A DNA stretch of 64,000 nucleotides from Pseudomonas sp. 31-12 (lineage in GTDB: Bacteria; Pseudomonadota; Gammaproteobacteria; Pseudomonadales; Pseudomonadaceae). The notes beneath the pieces are model-generated. The model saw nothing but the letters and a program-made list of their open reading frames with translations, did no database searches and was not told the origin of the DNA. The stretch covers positions 3,658,001-3,722,000 of the forward strand of contig NZ_CP029482.1 of NCBI RefSeq assembly GCF_003151075.1, written 5' to 3'. The position numbers and the translations under genes were made by a program. Each line of letters opens with the position of its first letter. Positions within the stretch are counted from its first letter, which is position 1. This document shows positions 8,642 to 16,757 of this stretch, one piece after another.

Positions 8642-9405
8642 ACGACCGAACGACACCCACGGACGAGCAACTGGTGGCGTACCTCGACGATCAACTTGAT
8701 GCCGACCAGCGCACCCGCATCGACGCGGCCATTGCTGAAGACTCGACACTCAACCTGCGCCTGCAATGGCTGGCCCGCAGCAGCCTGCCGTTCAAAGAAG
8801 CCTACGACGAACTGGCTCAACAGGCGCCCATCGACCGCTTGCAGTCGATGCTCGACACCTTGCCATCGCCTGAACGCCCGGCCCTGAATCGGCGCTGGTT
8901 CCTTGCCGCTGCGGCGAGCCTGGTGGTGGGCGGTGTGGTAGCGGATCGTTTGTTTCTTGGCTGGCAAATGAGCCAGGAAAAGAGCAATTGGCGGGGCCTG
9001 GTCGCCGACTATATGTCGCTGTACGTGCCGCAAACCCTGGAGCACTTGCCCGTCGACGAAGCTTCGCAACGGGCGCAATTGCGCACCATCGACGCGCGGC
9101 TGGGCTTGAGCCTGACGCCTGCGCAACTGGCCCTGCCTCGGTCCGAATTGAAGCGTGCGCAAATCCTCGAGTACGACGGCATGCCCATCGCGCAGATTAC
9201 TTATCTGGATCCGTCGCATGGTCCGATAGCCTTGTGCGCCAAGCGCTCCAACAGTGGCAGTCGGCATTTCACCCATGAGATTCGGCACAGGATGAATGTG
9301 GTGTATTGGGCGGACATGGAGCATGCGTGGATGCTGATCGGGCATAACCCGGCGGCGGAACTGGAGAGCATGGCGAAGTTATTGCGCAGCCGACTTAGCG
9401 CGTGA
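8638..9405 (+). CDS. Membrane-anchored anti-sigma factor
   Basis: Product of 255 residues. The N-terminal cytoplasmic part begins DEQLVAYLDDQLDADQRTRIDAAI, the usual anti-sigma opening, followed by one membrane segment (RRWFLAAAASLVVGGVVADRLF, about 84-105) and a periplasmic domain of about 150 residues. The HxxxCxxC zinc motif of ZAS anti-sigma factors is absent. It overlaps the ECF gene by four bases, the standard sigma/anti-sigma arrangement. Its release signal is unknown; the b561 and cysteine-bearing TPR partners make a redox cue a reasonable guess. Confidence 0.82.
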   Translation: MNDRTTPTDEQLVAYLDDQLDADQRTRIDAAIAEDSTLNLRLQWLARSSLPFKEAYDELAQQAPIDRLQSMLDTLPSPERPALNRRWFLAAAASLVVGGVVADRLFLGWQMSQEKSNWRGLVADYMSLYVPQTLEHLPVDEASQRAQLRTIDARLGLSLTPAQLALPRSELKRAQILEYDGMPIAQITYLDPSHGPIALCAKRSNSGSRHFTHEIRHRMNVVYWADMEHAWMLIGHNPAAELESMAKLLRSRLSA

Positions 9406-9454
9406 GCGAAGTTGTCCTATGCTTGGCGTCCGTTTTCCAAGGAGGAACCTAACC

Positions 9455-10084
9455 ATGCCCAACGCTTCTCGCACAGCCTTGCTGGTCATCGACGTACAGA
9501 ACGACTTCATTCCCGGCGGCCAACTGCCGGTGCCTGAAGGTGACCTGATCGTGCCCTTGATCAATCGCCTCGGCGGCCAGTTCAAACAGGTCATCATCGC
9601 CCAGGACTGGCACCCGCCGGGCCATGCTTCGTTCGCCTCCAGTCACCCCGGCCGCGAGCCTTTCGACGTCATTCAGCTCCCTTACGGCGAACAAACGCTA
9701 TGGCCGGACCATTGTGTTCGAGCGACCGCCGGGGCCGAGTTGCACAAGGATCTGGACCTGCCCCACGCACAATTGATCATCCGCAAAGGCTGTAATCCGG
9801 ACATCGACAGTTATTCGGCGTTTCTGGAAGCGGATCGCACGACTACCACCGGGCTGGCCGGCTATTTGAAAGAACGCGGCGTCGATACCGTTTACCTGGC
9901 CGGCCTCGCGCTGGATTTCTGCGTGATGTTTTCGGCGCTGGATGCACGGGCGGCAGGGTTCAATGCGTTTGTGGTGATGGATGCGTGCCGGGCGATTGAT
10001 CTGGACGGATCATTGGCAGCGGCGATCGAGCGAATGCAGGTGGCTGGGGTTGGGTTGATTCCCTCCACCGAAGTACCAGGCTAA
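9455..10084 (+). CDS. pncA: Nicotinamidase PncA
   Basis: Product of 209 residues of the cysteine hydrolase family, converting nicotinamide to nicotinate for NAD salvage in the cytoplasm. Asp13 (VIDVQNDF), the lysine of IIRKGCNPDIDSYSAF and the cysteine of LALDFCVMFSALDA form the catalytic triad; DWHPPGHASF and LWPDHCV supply metal ligands. A very strong GGAGGA eight bases upstream fixes the ATG at 9455; a longer frame from 9419 has no support. Single gene. A hairpin repeat follows it. Confidence 0.92.
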   Translation: MPNASRTALLVIDVQNDFIPGGQLPVPEGDLIVPLINRLGGQFKQVIIAQDWHPPGHASFASSHPGREPFDVIQLPYGEQTLWPDHCVRATAGAELHKDLDLPHAQLIIRKGCNPDIDSYSAFLEADRTTTTGLAGYLKERGVDTVYLAGLALDFCVMFSALDARAAGFNAFVVMDACRAIDLDGSLAAAIERMQVAGVGLIPSTEVPG

Positions 10085-10104
10085 TCCCCTGTAGCAGCTG
10101 CCGT

Positions 10105-10135
10105 TGTGGCGAGGGGACTTATCCCCTCGCCACAG
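10105..10135. repeat. Short REP-type hairpin
   Basis: TGTGGCGAGGGG followed by its complement CCCCTCGCCACA, preceded by GTAGCAGCTG. The same composite occurs at 39283-39337. Placed just after pncA, it could also work as a transcript end. Confidence 0.8.
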
Positions 10136-10549
10136 GTGTTACGGGTGTCAGGGCCTCCGGTCAGGTTCGGAACAAACCTACAAATGAACCGCCGGTTTCA
10201 CGCGTTCAGGCTGTTGACTGCCTTACCTCACTCCCTATCCTCGCGTCCGTCACGACTCATTCGTGATCGGGTTTGACGGCTCGGTAATTCCAAGATGCGC
10301 ATAGTTCTTCAACTTTGCTCGTGCACTCGTGTGCCCGCGTGCAGCTTAATGGTGACTGTGTGCGGGGCACTTTCGAATGCGCCGGGTTTCTTGGACCGGT
10401 CCGTCAACCTGCACACAGTTGCCACCCAATTCGTTTGACGGCGTAAAGCTTCATTACGCTGGGCCAGCCAGCAAATGCTCGGCACCGCACGCTCACTGGT
10501 GCAAGCCATCAATCGATGGCCTGCGCGACGCCCAAGCGGGAGGTGAAGC
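10136..10549 (+). promoter_or_regulatory. Gene-free stretch with a structured leader
   Basis: No convincing gene. From 10401 on there are three stem-loops in front of the small gene: CCGTCAA/TTGACGG (10401-10441), GCGTAA/TTACGC with a seven-base loop (10441-10459) and GCCATC-AATC-GATGGC (10505-10520), followed by the ribosome-binding sequence GGGAGG. This looks like a structured 5' untranslated region. Confidence 0.45.
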
Positions 10550-10801
10550 ATGAACCCGCACATGCCGATGACCAACAACGACTGCGACATTCCGGTGTTT
10601 CTGGTCGCAACCCAGGCACCGCTGGATGTCTTGCACAGCAACGCGTCCACGCGTTTCCTGGCCGTCACGCAGATGATGGAAAGCCTGGCCAACCTCGACA
10701 TCACCCGCGCCAGTGGCGCAGACGTGCCGCAGGTTACTCATGCGGCGACGCTGCTGCGCGATGGGGATACGCCGGAAATAGTTATCTCAGTAAGAGAATG
10801 A
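10550..10801 (+). CDS. Small Pseudomonas protein of unknown function
   Basis: Product of 83 residues with no signal peptide or membrane helix. The pattern (FLVATQAPLDVLHSNASTRFLAVTQMMESLAN, then VTHAATLLRDG) suggests a helical bundle like those of the short DUF3077/DUF6124-type proteins that pseudomonads carry in several copies; that relation is only an impression. GGGAGG lies upstream. The last 15 bases overlap the 3' end of the converging 753-residue gene. Confidence 0.6.
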   Translation: MNPHMPMTNNDCDIPVFLVATQAPLDVLHSNASTRFLAVTQMMESLANLDITRASGADVPQVTHAATLLRDGDTPEIVISVRE

Positions 10802-13048
10802 AAAATTATCCAGTACAAACCAGTCTCCTCCTGAGTTTTGGAACTCTATCCGCACAATACCGGCCTCGGAACAAACTATTTTATTTGCAGAGTTCAAGTT
10901 CAAGAGCAAAAATTGCTGCCCTAACAATCCGTTTACCCCATAAAAATATGCGACATTCGTGGCGTCATTCGTCCCCCCGTACCAGAACGAAACTTCGTTG
11001 CATGGTTTCTTCAGGTGTAACGCAATGCGTTGTACTCCCGGGTGTTTGTAACTGATATGTAAAACTTGAAGTTCTGTTTTCGCCGGAATGGTAACGAACC
11101 CATCAGTAGTCGGTGCGATCCCCATCATCCCGCCCCCTGATACAAACCCTATTCTCATAGTTGAGGTTTCGATCGTTTGACCTGAAACTACAAGTTGTGT
11201 CAATTGACCATCAAAATTTTCAGTGAGAGTACGCTGCACAGTCAACTCACATATCGGAAATAAAACCGGCCTAACCTGATCAGTATTCTGACCGAGAAAA
11301 ACACTCAAGCTCACATTTGCCTGACTGTCATGTTTCAGACTTTGCAGTTCTTTTCTCCGCAAGGGCACCCTCAGTCCGGAATTCACCTCTTGCATTGTGA
11401 CTTTATATGCTTTAAGTAGCGGAATCACATACTCGCCGCCTTCGCTACTGATCCCGACGCACTTGAGTTCAACTTCTTGCCCTTCCCGAATCCCCAACCA
11501 AGGCAATACCTTCACCTCGGCATCACCTTCAAACTCGCTCAAATTCAACACCTTGTCATCCAGCGCCTGAGGCACCTTCGGCGTTGGCAGTCTCGGATCG
11601 CCGTCGACAATCTTCTGCACCGTCAACAATGTCGGCTTCGACCGGGTCTGGACACCGTTTCGCATCAGATCCCACAGCAAGCGGATGACCGTACCGTGTC
11701 GAGCAACCAGATCCCGAATTGTCAGCGTGTTATTGACCCGCTTATTGGCATTGAACACCTTGGCGGTAAACGTCGGCAGACCGTCCGCCGTGACCGGTCG
11801 GGCATGGAGTTGGCACTGGTCACCCGACTGTGCCTGGGCAAACTCGATACGGGCGATTAGGCCTTCCGGGAAGGCCAGTGCATCAACCGCCAGCCCCGGC
11901 TGGCCAACCACGGTCACCGGCGACAGATCAATCAGTGCCTCACCAATCACGTCAACCGTAGTCGTGAAGGATCGCCCAACTTCCTTACCACCGCGCAGCA
12001 GCTTGTATTTGAAACTGGCCGAACCGCCCACTGCCTTAACGAAATGAGCGTGGGGCACCGACAGTTTGTAAATGAACGGTGCGCGATCCACGGTTTCCTT
12101 AAGAATCAGCACCTCGGTCGAGCCCGTCGCCGAGGTGAACGTGCAGGTCAGTTCAATGACGTCGTTCTTGAGCCATGAACGTTGCGCGTGGACTTGAGCA
12201 ATCGCTGCTCTCCCCGCCAGCTTGCCCAAATCGATGCTGTCCGGATCGTCCGAGGCGTCGTTCGGGTCTTCGCTGACCAGAGGTGGTTCGTACCATGTGC
12301 CGTTCAGGCTGATGAACAGTTCGATGGCCGCCGACCACAGGGCATCCAGATCCACGCTGTTTCCGATCCAGTCCCACACGGTATAGGTCACGACGCACTT
12401 CGGAGTGTCACCGATCTTTTTGAACACCGCTTCGTCGATCAAGATCTCCACAGGCTTGCCGGATTTCGCCTCCTCTTCCGAAACCACATGCTCGATCGAC
12501 TCGCCGCCGCACCTCACGCGGATCTTGTCAAACGCTCGGGTCAGGGGATACAACGCCGTGCAAATCACTCCTTTTCGGGCCTGTTCAGGGTCTACTCCGT
12601 CGTCCAGCACGCATGGCGGCCGAATATTGATCGTCAGTTCAGAATGCCATTCGTGGTTACCTTCGAGATCCTTGAGGCCTGGCCGTTGCTTGTGAAACCA
12701 TGCCCGCAACGTCGTCGACGAGTCGATGTTTTCCGAGCCGCGCCGGACGGTGTAGTGGATTTCATTTGGCCCGTTGAACAGCGCTTTTACTGGTAAATAC
12801 AGTGTGAAGAATTTATCGGTCAAAGACTCCACGATAGCGACGGACACCACAACACCGTTGAGATAGAGGTCGATGTTGTCACCGACTTCCTGTTGCGCAT
12901 AGGCGTCGACAAAGACTTTCACCCCTTGCGGATAAAGGTAGGTCAGCGCCAGTGGGATCCCTACGTGCGCATCAACCGGGGCGGGCACGACATCTTTGCA
13001 GCCGGGAATTCGTGGGGCGTAGAGGGTCAGTACGGGAATGTCGGTCAT
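10787..13048 (-). CDS. Large beta-rich protein of unknown function (Ig-like repeats)
   Basis: Product of 753 residues that I do not recognise. It appears to be a chain of beta-sandwich modules of about 110-150 residues: each has a G/D-hydrophobic-x-hydrophobic strand run, a hydrophobic-P turn (LYLPVKALF, LSVPHAHFVK, LRVPLRRKEL) and a Y-x-hydrophobic-x-x-GG or similar strand. The last 150 residues (from about VQRTLTENFDGQ) differ and end VLDNFSFSY, a pattern seen in terminal beta-sandwich binding domains. No signal peptide. The C-terminal coding DNA (about 10.8-11.4 kb) is clearly more AT-rich than the rest, suggesting a swapped end domain. A lux-box-like palindrome lies 82 bases upstream, as for the genes at 20054 and 26240. 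Confidence 0.7.
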   Translation of the reverse strand: MTDIPVLTLYAPRIPGCKDVVPAPVDAHVGIPLALTYLYPQGVKVFVDAYAQQEVGDNIDLYLNGVVVSVAIVESLTDKFFTLYLPVKALFNGPNEIHYTVRRGSENIDSSTTLRAWFHKQRPGLKDLEGNHEWHSELTINIRPPCVLDDGVDPEQARKGVICTALYPLTRAFDKIRVRCGGESIEHVVSEEEAKSGKPVEILIDEAVFKKIGDTPKCVVTYTVWDWIGNSVDLDALWSAAIELFISLNGTWYEPPLVSEDPNDASDDPDSIDLGKLAGRAAIAQVHAQRSWLKNDVIELTCTFTSATGSTEVLILKETVDRAPFIYKLSVPHAHFVKAVGGSASFKYKLLRGGKEVGRSFTTTVDVIGEALIDLSPVTVVGQPGLAVDALAFPEGLIARIEFAQAQSGDQCQLHARPVTADGLPTFTAKVFNANKRVNNTLTIRDLVARHGTVIRLLWDLMRNGVQTRSKPTLLTVQKIVDGDPRLPTPKVPQALDDKVLNLSEFEGDAEVKVLPWLGIREGQEVELKCVGISSEGGEYVIPLLKAYKVTMQEVNSGLRVPLRRKELQSLKHDSQANVSLSVFLGQNTDQVRPVLFPICELTVQRTLTENFDGQLTQLVVSGQTIETSTMRIGFVSGGGMMGIAPTTDGFVTIPAKTELQVLHISYKHPGVQRIALHLKKPCNEVSFWYGGTNDATNVAYFYGVNGLLGQQFLLLNLNSANKIVCSEAGIVRIEFQNSGGDWFVLDNFSFSY

Positions 13049-13130
13049 GGCAGCGCTTCCAGTCAGTAACGCCGCTCAAGGTGGAGAGAGGCTTCATTGA
13101 TATGAGAGCGCTATGGTCGGGGGCTTGGCT

Positions 13131-13150
13131 ACTGTCATTTCTGACAGGTG
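13131..13150 (-). promoter_or_regulatory. lux-box-like palindrome, copy 1
   Basis: Minus strand reads ACCTGTCAGAAATGACAGTA, a perfect CTGTCA-N4-TGACAG dyad. It lies 82 bases before the start of the 753-residue gene, in the same orientation as two near-identical copies at 19956 and 29162. The form resembles LuxR-type boxes such as the lasB operator ACCTGCCAGTTCTGGCAGGT. Confidence 0.75.
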
Positions 13151-13222
13151 GGGCCTGGGAATTGCTACCGTCTGTCGGCTGGCGCGTCAGTGTTCTTTCA
13201 GTCATGCCGCATTGGCTGGTTT

Positions 13223-13268
13223 CGCGACTGCTTCGCAGCCGAACGGGGGCAAGCCCCCTCGCCACAGG
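13223..13268. repeat. Single REP unit
   Basis: One unit, GCGACTGCTTCGCAGCCGAA followed by CGGGGGCAAGCCCCCTCGCCAC, related to the 1841 family. It lies between the 753-residue gene and the sensor kinase gene. Confidence 0.75.
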
Positions 13269-13281
13269 GTTCGGTGTTGGA

Positions 13282-14583
13282 TCAGGCGGAGGTGGGGAGC
13301 CACAATCGGAACCGTGCACCACCCAACGGCGACGATTCGACGGTCAGCGTGCCGCCCTGCGCTTCCAGCGCTCGACGGCTGATCGCCAGCCCCAGGCCAA
13401 ACCCACCCGTTGCCCGGTCGCGGCTGCGGTCCAGTCGATAGAACGGTTCGAATATCCGCTCGCGTTCATCATCGGGAATACCGATGCCGTCGTCATCGAC
13501 CCAGATTTCGCAACCCTTCGCGCACACCTGCACGCCAATCTGAATGCGCTTTTCGCAGTAGCGCATCGCATTGCGCAGCAGGTTTTGAATCGCGCGAGCG
13601 GTAAGTCGCGGATCCAGCACAAAGCGTTCGAGCTGCCCATGCAGCACTACATCGATCACGATGTCCGGCGATTCCAGCTCTTCATCGACGCTGCCCAAAA
13701 TACTGTCGATAAACTCATCCAGCGACACTTCGACCTGCTCCGGCAGCCGCGCCGGGTTTTGCAGTCGGCTGTAGGACAGCAACTCCAGCACCAACTCATC
13801 CAGTTCCCGAATGTGCGCGACCAGCCCCAGCAGTCGTTCGCGGCTGGCGGCCGGCAAGTCGTCGGACAGCGCCAGGGCCAGGCCGAAGTCCAGCCGCGTC
13901 AGTGGCGTGCGCAGTTCGTGGGAGACGGCGTTGAGCAGGTCGCGTTGCTGGTTGAGCAGGTTTTCGATATCGCCGGCCATGGTGTCGAAGACGTTGGCCA
14001 GGCTGCCGATGTTGGAGTGCGGGGAAATCTGCGTGCGCTCGTCGAGGTGGCCTTTGCCGAAGCGTTCGGCGGTGCCTTTGAGGCGTTCCAGGTCGCGCCA
14101 GTGCGGGCGCAGCCACAGTAACAGACAGGCGAGCATGGTCGCGCCGATCAGGACGTTGATGCTCCAGTACAACAGGCTGACGTCCATCGGGTCCGGCGGC
14201 ACGACCATTTCGACAACGGTCTGCGGGTTCAGCGGCGCCACGGCCAGAGTGCGCCAGCCCCAGTCGCCGATGCGCACGACGTTCTCGCCACGCTGCAAAC
14301 GCTGGCGTTCATCGGGGGTGAAATCGGGGTCGTCATGGCGGGTCAGGACGATCTGCAGCGGCGCGAATTCCTTGTCCATCTCGCTCGCCAGCGCCGGCCA
14401 CTGCGCTTCGGGCACGGCGTGGAACTGTTTGACGATGAGGGTTTGCAGCCCGCGCGAATAATCGAGGTTGTAGGTGACAAACCGCTCATGGAATACCTTG
14501 ATCACCAGGTCCGGCATCAAGTAGATCGCCGCGCTGTACGAAACGATCATCACCAGATAGAGGCGAAACAGGATCCTGAACAT
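13282..14583 (-). CDS. Two-component sensor histidine kinase (RstB-like)
   Basis: Product of 433 residues: membrane helix 1 (about 7-26), periplasmic domain of about 110 residues, helix 2 (about 140-160, LLYWSINVLIGATMLACLLLWL), HAMP (about 161-215), dimerisation helix with the H-box LLNAVSHELRTPLTRL, N box LLRNAMRYCEKRI, G1 IWVDDDGIGIP and G2 GGFGLGLAISRR. Architecture and H-box resemble RstB. Four bases separate its start from the response regulator stop. The stimulus is unknown; the RND pump transcribed divergently from the pair is the obvious candidate target. Confidence 0.87.
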   Translation of the reverse strand: MFRILFRLYLVMIVSYSAAIYLMPDLVIKVFHERFVTYNLDYSRGLQTLIVKQFHAVPEAQWPALASEMDKEFAPLQIVLTRHDDPDFTPDERQRLQRGENVVRIGDWGWRTLAVAPLNPQTVVEMVVPPDPMDVSLLYWSINVLIGATMLACLLLWLRPHWRDLERLKGTAERFGKGHLDERTQISPHSNIGSLANVFDTMAGDIENLLNQQRDLLNAVSHELRTPLTRLDFGLALALSDDLPAASRERLLGLVAHIRELDELVLELLSYSRLQNPARLPEQVEVSLDEFIDSILGSVDEELESPDIVIDVVLHGQLERFVLDPRLTARAIQNLLRNAMRYCEKRIQIGVQVCAKGCEIWVDDDGIGIPDDERERIFEPFYRLDRSRDRATGGFGLGLAISRRALEAQGGTLTVESSPLGGARFRLWLPTSA

Positions 14584-14587
14584 CGTC

Positions 14588-15289
14588 TCAGCATTCCCAC
14601 TCGGAACGGCTGAACAGGTAGCCCTTGCCCCACACGGTCTTGATCTTGCGCGCCTCGCCCGCGTGGTCGTCGAACTTGCGCCGCAATTTGGAAATCGCCA
14701 CGTCCACCGAGCGGTCGGTGCCGTTGAATTCGATGCCGCGCAGGCGTTGCAGGATCTGGTCGCGGCTCAACACTTCGCCGGCATGCCGGGCCAGCACCAC
14801 GAGCAGGTTGTATTCGCCACTGGACAGTTCGACCAGTTGTTCGCGCCAGGTCACGGTGCGCTCGGACAGGTCGATGCACAGGTTGCCCATGAGGATGCGG
14901 TCGTTGGCGGTCTGCGGTTCGCTGAGGCTGCTGCGGCGCAACAGCGTGCGCACGCGGGCCAGCAACACGCGGGGCTCGCAGGGTTTGGTGACGTAATCGT
15001 CGGCGCCCATTTCCAGGCCCAACACCTGGTCGTGGCTGTCGTCGCGGGCGGTCAGCATCAGGATCGGCAATGTCGCCGAATCCGCCCGCAGCAACCGGCA
15101 GACTTGCAGGCCGTCGAGCCCCGGCAGCATCAAGTCGAGGATCACCAGGTCCGGCGGATTGACCCGCGCCCGCTCACGCACATGGTCGCCACGGCTGATC
15201 ACACTGACGCAATAGCCATTGCGTTCCAGGTAGCTGGCAATCAGTTCGGAGAGCGCGGTGTCGTCTTCGACCAGGAGGATATTGGGCAT
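14588..15289 (-). CDS. OmpR/PhoB-family response regulator (RstA-like)
   Basis: Product of 233 residues with a receiver domain (1-120; acidic pocket EDD near 8-10, phospho-acceptor Asp in LVILDLMLPG, conserved Thr in MLTARDD and Lys in YVTKPCEP) and a C-terminal winged-helix DNA-binding domain (LSSGEYNLLVVLARHAGEVLSRDQIL, VDVAISKLRRKF, WGKGYLFS). First gene of the regulator/kinase operon, divergent from the RND genes with 295 bases between them; probably controls the pump, the kinase operon or both. Confidence 0.9.
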   Translation of the reverse strand: MPNILLVEDDTALSELIASYLERNGYCVSVISRGDHVRERARVNPPDLVILDLMLPGLDGLQVCRLLRADSATLPILMLTARDDSHDQVLGLEMGADDYVTKPCEPRVLLARVRTLLRRSSLSEPQTANDRILMGNLCIDLSERTVTWREQLVELSSGEYNLLVVLARHAGEVLSRDQILQRLRGIEFNGTDRSVDVAISKLRRKFDDHAGEARKIKTVWGKGYLFSRSEWEC

Positions 15290-15327
15290 GGGGTGTTTCC
15301 AGAAAGTGCAGTGGCGCCTGTCAGGCC

Positions 15328-15424
15328 GCCATCGCTAGCAGGCTAGCTCCCACAGGGATTTGATGTGAGCACAGATTTTGTGAACATCCCCAATCTACTG
15401 TGGGAGCTAGCCTGCTGGCGATGA
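15328..15424. repeat. REPIN
   Basis: Facing REP variants (CATCGCTAGCAGGCTAGCTC and GTGGGAGCTAGCCTGCTGGC) in the divergent region between the response regulator and the efflux genes. The spacer contains no gene. The region 15425-15584 would hold the pump promoter; I could not define it. Confidence 0.88.
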
Positions 15425-15584
15425 CGGCATGACCGTCGCAAAAAGTTTCAAGCGGCCAAGGATATACGCCCGCGCCCGCCCGTGAGTAAAACCCTTACAC
15501 AATTTCACACAGCACCAACAAAGCTTCACCGCTACTCTCCTCGCCTCCCCGTAGGATGCGGGCAGTCATTATTGGGGTATTTAC

Positions 15585-16742
15585 ATGTCAAAGAACCTGC
15601 TTGCCAAGCTCAGCCTGATGGCTTTGGCATTGACACTAAGCGCTTGTGACAAGTCCTCAAGCGCCGAAGAACAGGCGCCTCTGGCCACGGTCCGCGTCGA
15701 AACCATCGAAGCCCGGCCCTTGTCGATCACCAGCGAATTGAGCGGGCGGATTGCCGCGCCACGGATTGCCGAAGTGCGTGCACGGGTTGCCGGCGTCGTG
15801 TTGCAACGCGCCTTTCGCGAAGGCAGCGACGTGAAAAAAGGCGACGTGCTGTTTCGTATCGACCCGGCGCCGTTCAAGGCAGACCTGGACAGCGCCGAAG
15901 CATCCTTGCGCAAGGCTGAGGCCAACGCCTTCCAGGCCAAACTGCAAGAACAGCGTTATGCCCAGTTGATCGAAGGCAACGCCATCAGCGGTCAGGATTA
16001 CGACAACGCCCGGGCCAGCGCCCGGCAAACCGCCGCCGACGTCGCCGCCAACAAAGCCGCCGTGGACCGGGCGAAACTCAACCTCGGTTACGCCACCGTC
16101 ACCGCGCCGATTTCCGGGCGCATCGGCCGTGCGCTGGTGACGGAAGGCGCACTGGTCGGGCAGAACGAAACCACGCCACTGGCACTGATTCAGCAGCTGA
16201 ACCCGATTCACGCCGACCTGACCCAATCAACCCGCGAACTCAACGACCTGCGCCGCGCCTTCCGCTCAGGCCAATTGAAAGAAGTGGGCCAGGGTCAGGC
16301 CAAGGCCACGCTGATTCAGGATGACGGCAGCCTCTACCCGCTGCCGGGCAAATTGCTGTTCACCGACATTACCGTCGACCCGGGCACCGGCCAGATCATC
16401 GTGCGCAGCGAATTCCCCAACCCGGACCTCGATTTGCTGCCGGGCAGCTTCGTGCGGGTGCGCCTGGAGCAAGCGGTGAACCAGCAAGGCATCAGCGTTC
16501 CGCAACGGGCCATTCAGCGTGACAGCGCCGGTATCGCCCAAGTGCTGGTGCTCGACGCCGAGCAGCGCATCGGCCAGCAACCGGTCGAACTGGGCGCGGT
16601 GCAGAACGATCGCTGGATCGTCACTGGCGGCCTCAAACCCGGCGACCGCATCGTCACCGAAGGCCTGCAACACGCCAAGCCCGGTGAAAAAGTCCAGATC
16701 GACAACACCCCTCTTCCACTTGCCCAGGTTTCTGGTCAGTAA
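15585..16742 (+). CDS. RND efflux periplasmic adaptor lipoprotein (AcrA/MexA type)
   Basis: Product of 385 residues. Signal peptide with lipobox LSAC (lipidated Cys21), beta-barrel and lipoyl parts (ELSGRIAAPRIAEVRARVAGVV, VKKGDVLFRIDPAPF), a coiled hairpin (about 95-165), then TAPISGRIGRALVTEGALV, typical of the HlyD/AcrA family. It bridges the inner-membrane RND pump to an outer-membrane channel. Followed after 15 bases by the pump gene. Which substrates are exported is not readable from sequence. Confidence 0.92.
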   Translation: MSKNLLAKLSLMALALTLSACDKSSSAEEQAPLATVRVETIEARPLSITSELSGRIAAPRIAEVRARVAGVVLQRAFREGSDVKKGDVLFRIDPAPFKADLDSAEASLRKAEANAFQAKLQEQRYAQLIEGNAISGQDYDNARASARQTAADVAANKAAVDRAKLNLGYATVTAPISGRIGRALVTEGALVGQNETTPLALIQQLNPIHADLTQSTRELNDLRRAFRSGQLKEVGQGQAKATLIQDDGSLYPLPGKLLFTDITVDPGTGQIIVRSEFPNPDLDLLPGSFVRVRLEQAVNQQGISVPQRAIQRDSAGIAQVLVLDAEQRIGQQPVELGAVQNDRWIVTGGLKPGDRIVTEGLQHAKPGEKVQIDNTPLPLAQVSGQ

Positions 16743-16757
16743 GCAGGACGCTTTTTT

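Noticed and set aside
10309..10704. Minus-strand open frame of 131 residues
   Set aside because: Overlaps the structured leader and the small plus-strand gene; no Shine-Dalgarno and no protein-like pattern.
12952..14121. Plus-strand open frame of 389 residues
   Set aside because: It is antisense to the sensor kinase gene, has Q/R-rich low-complexity sequence typical of GC-skewed shadow frames and no family resemblance.
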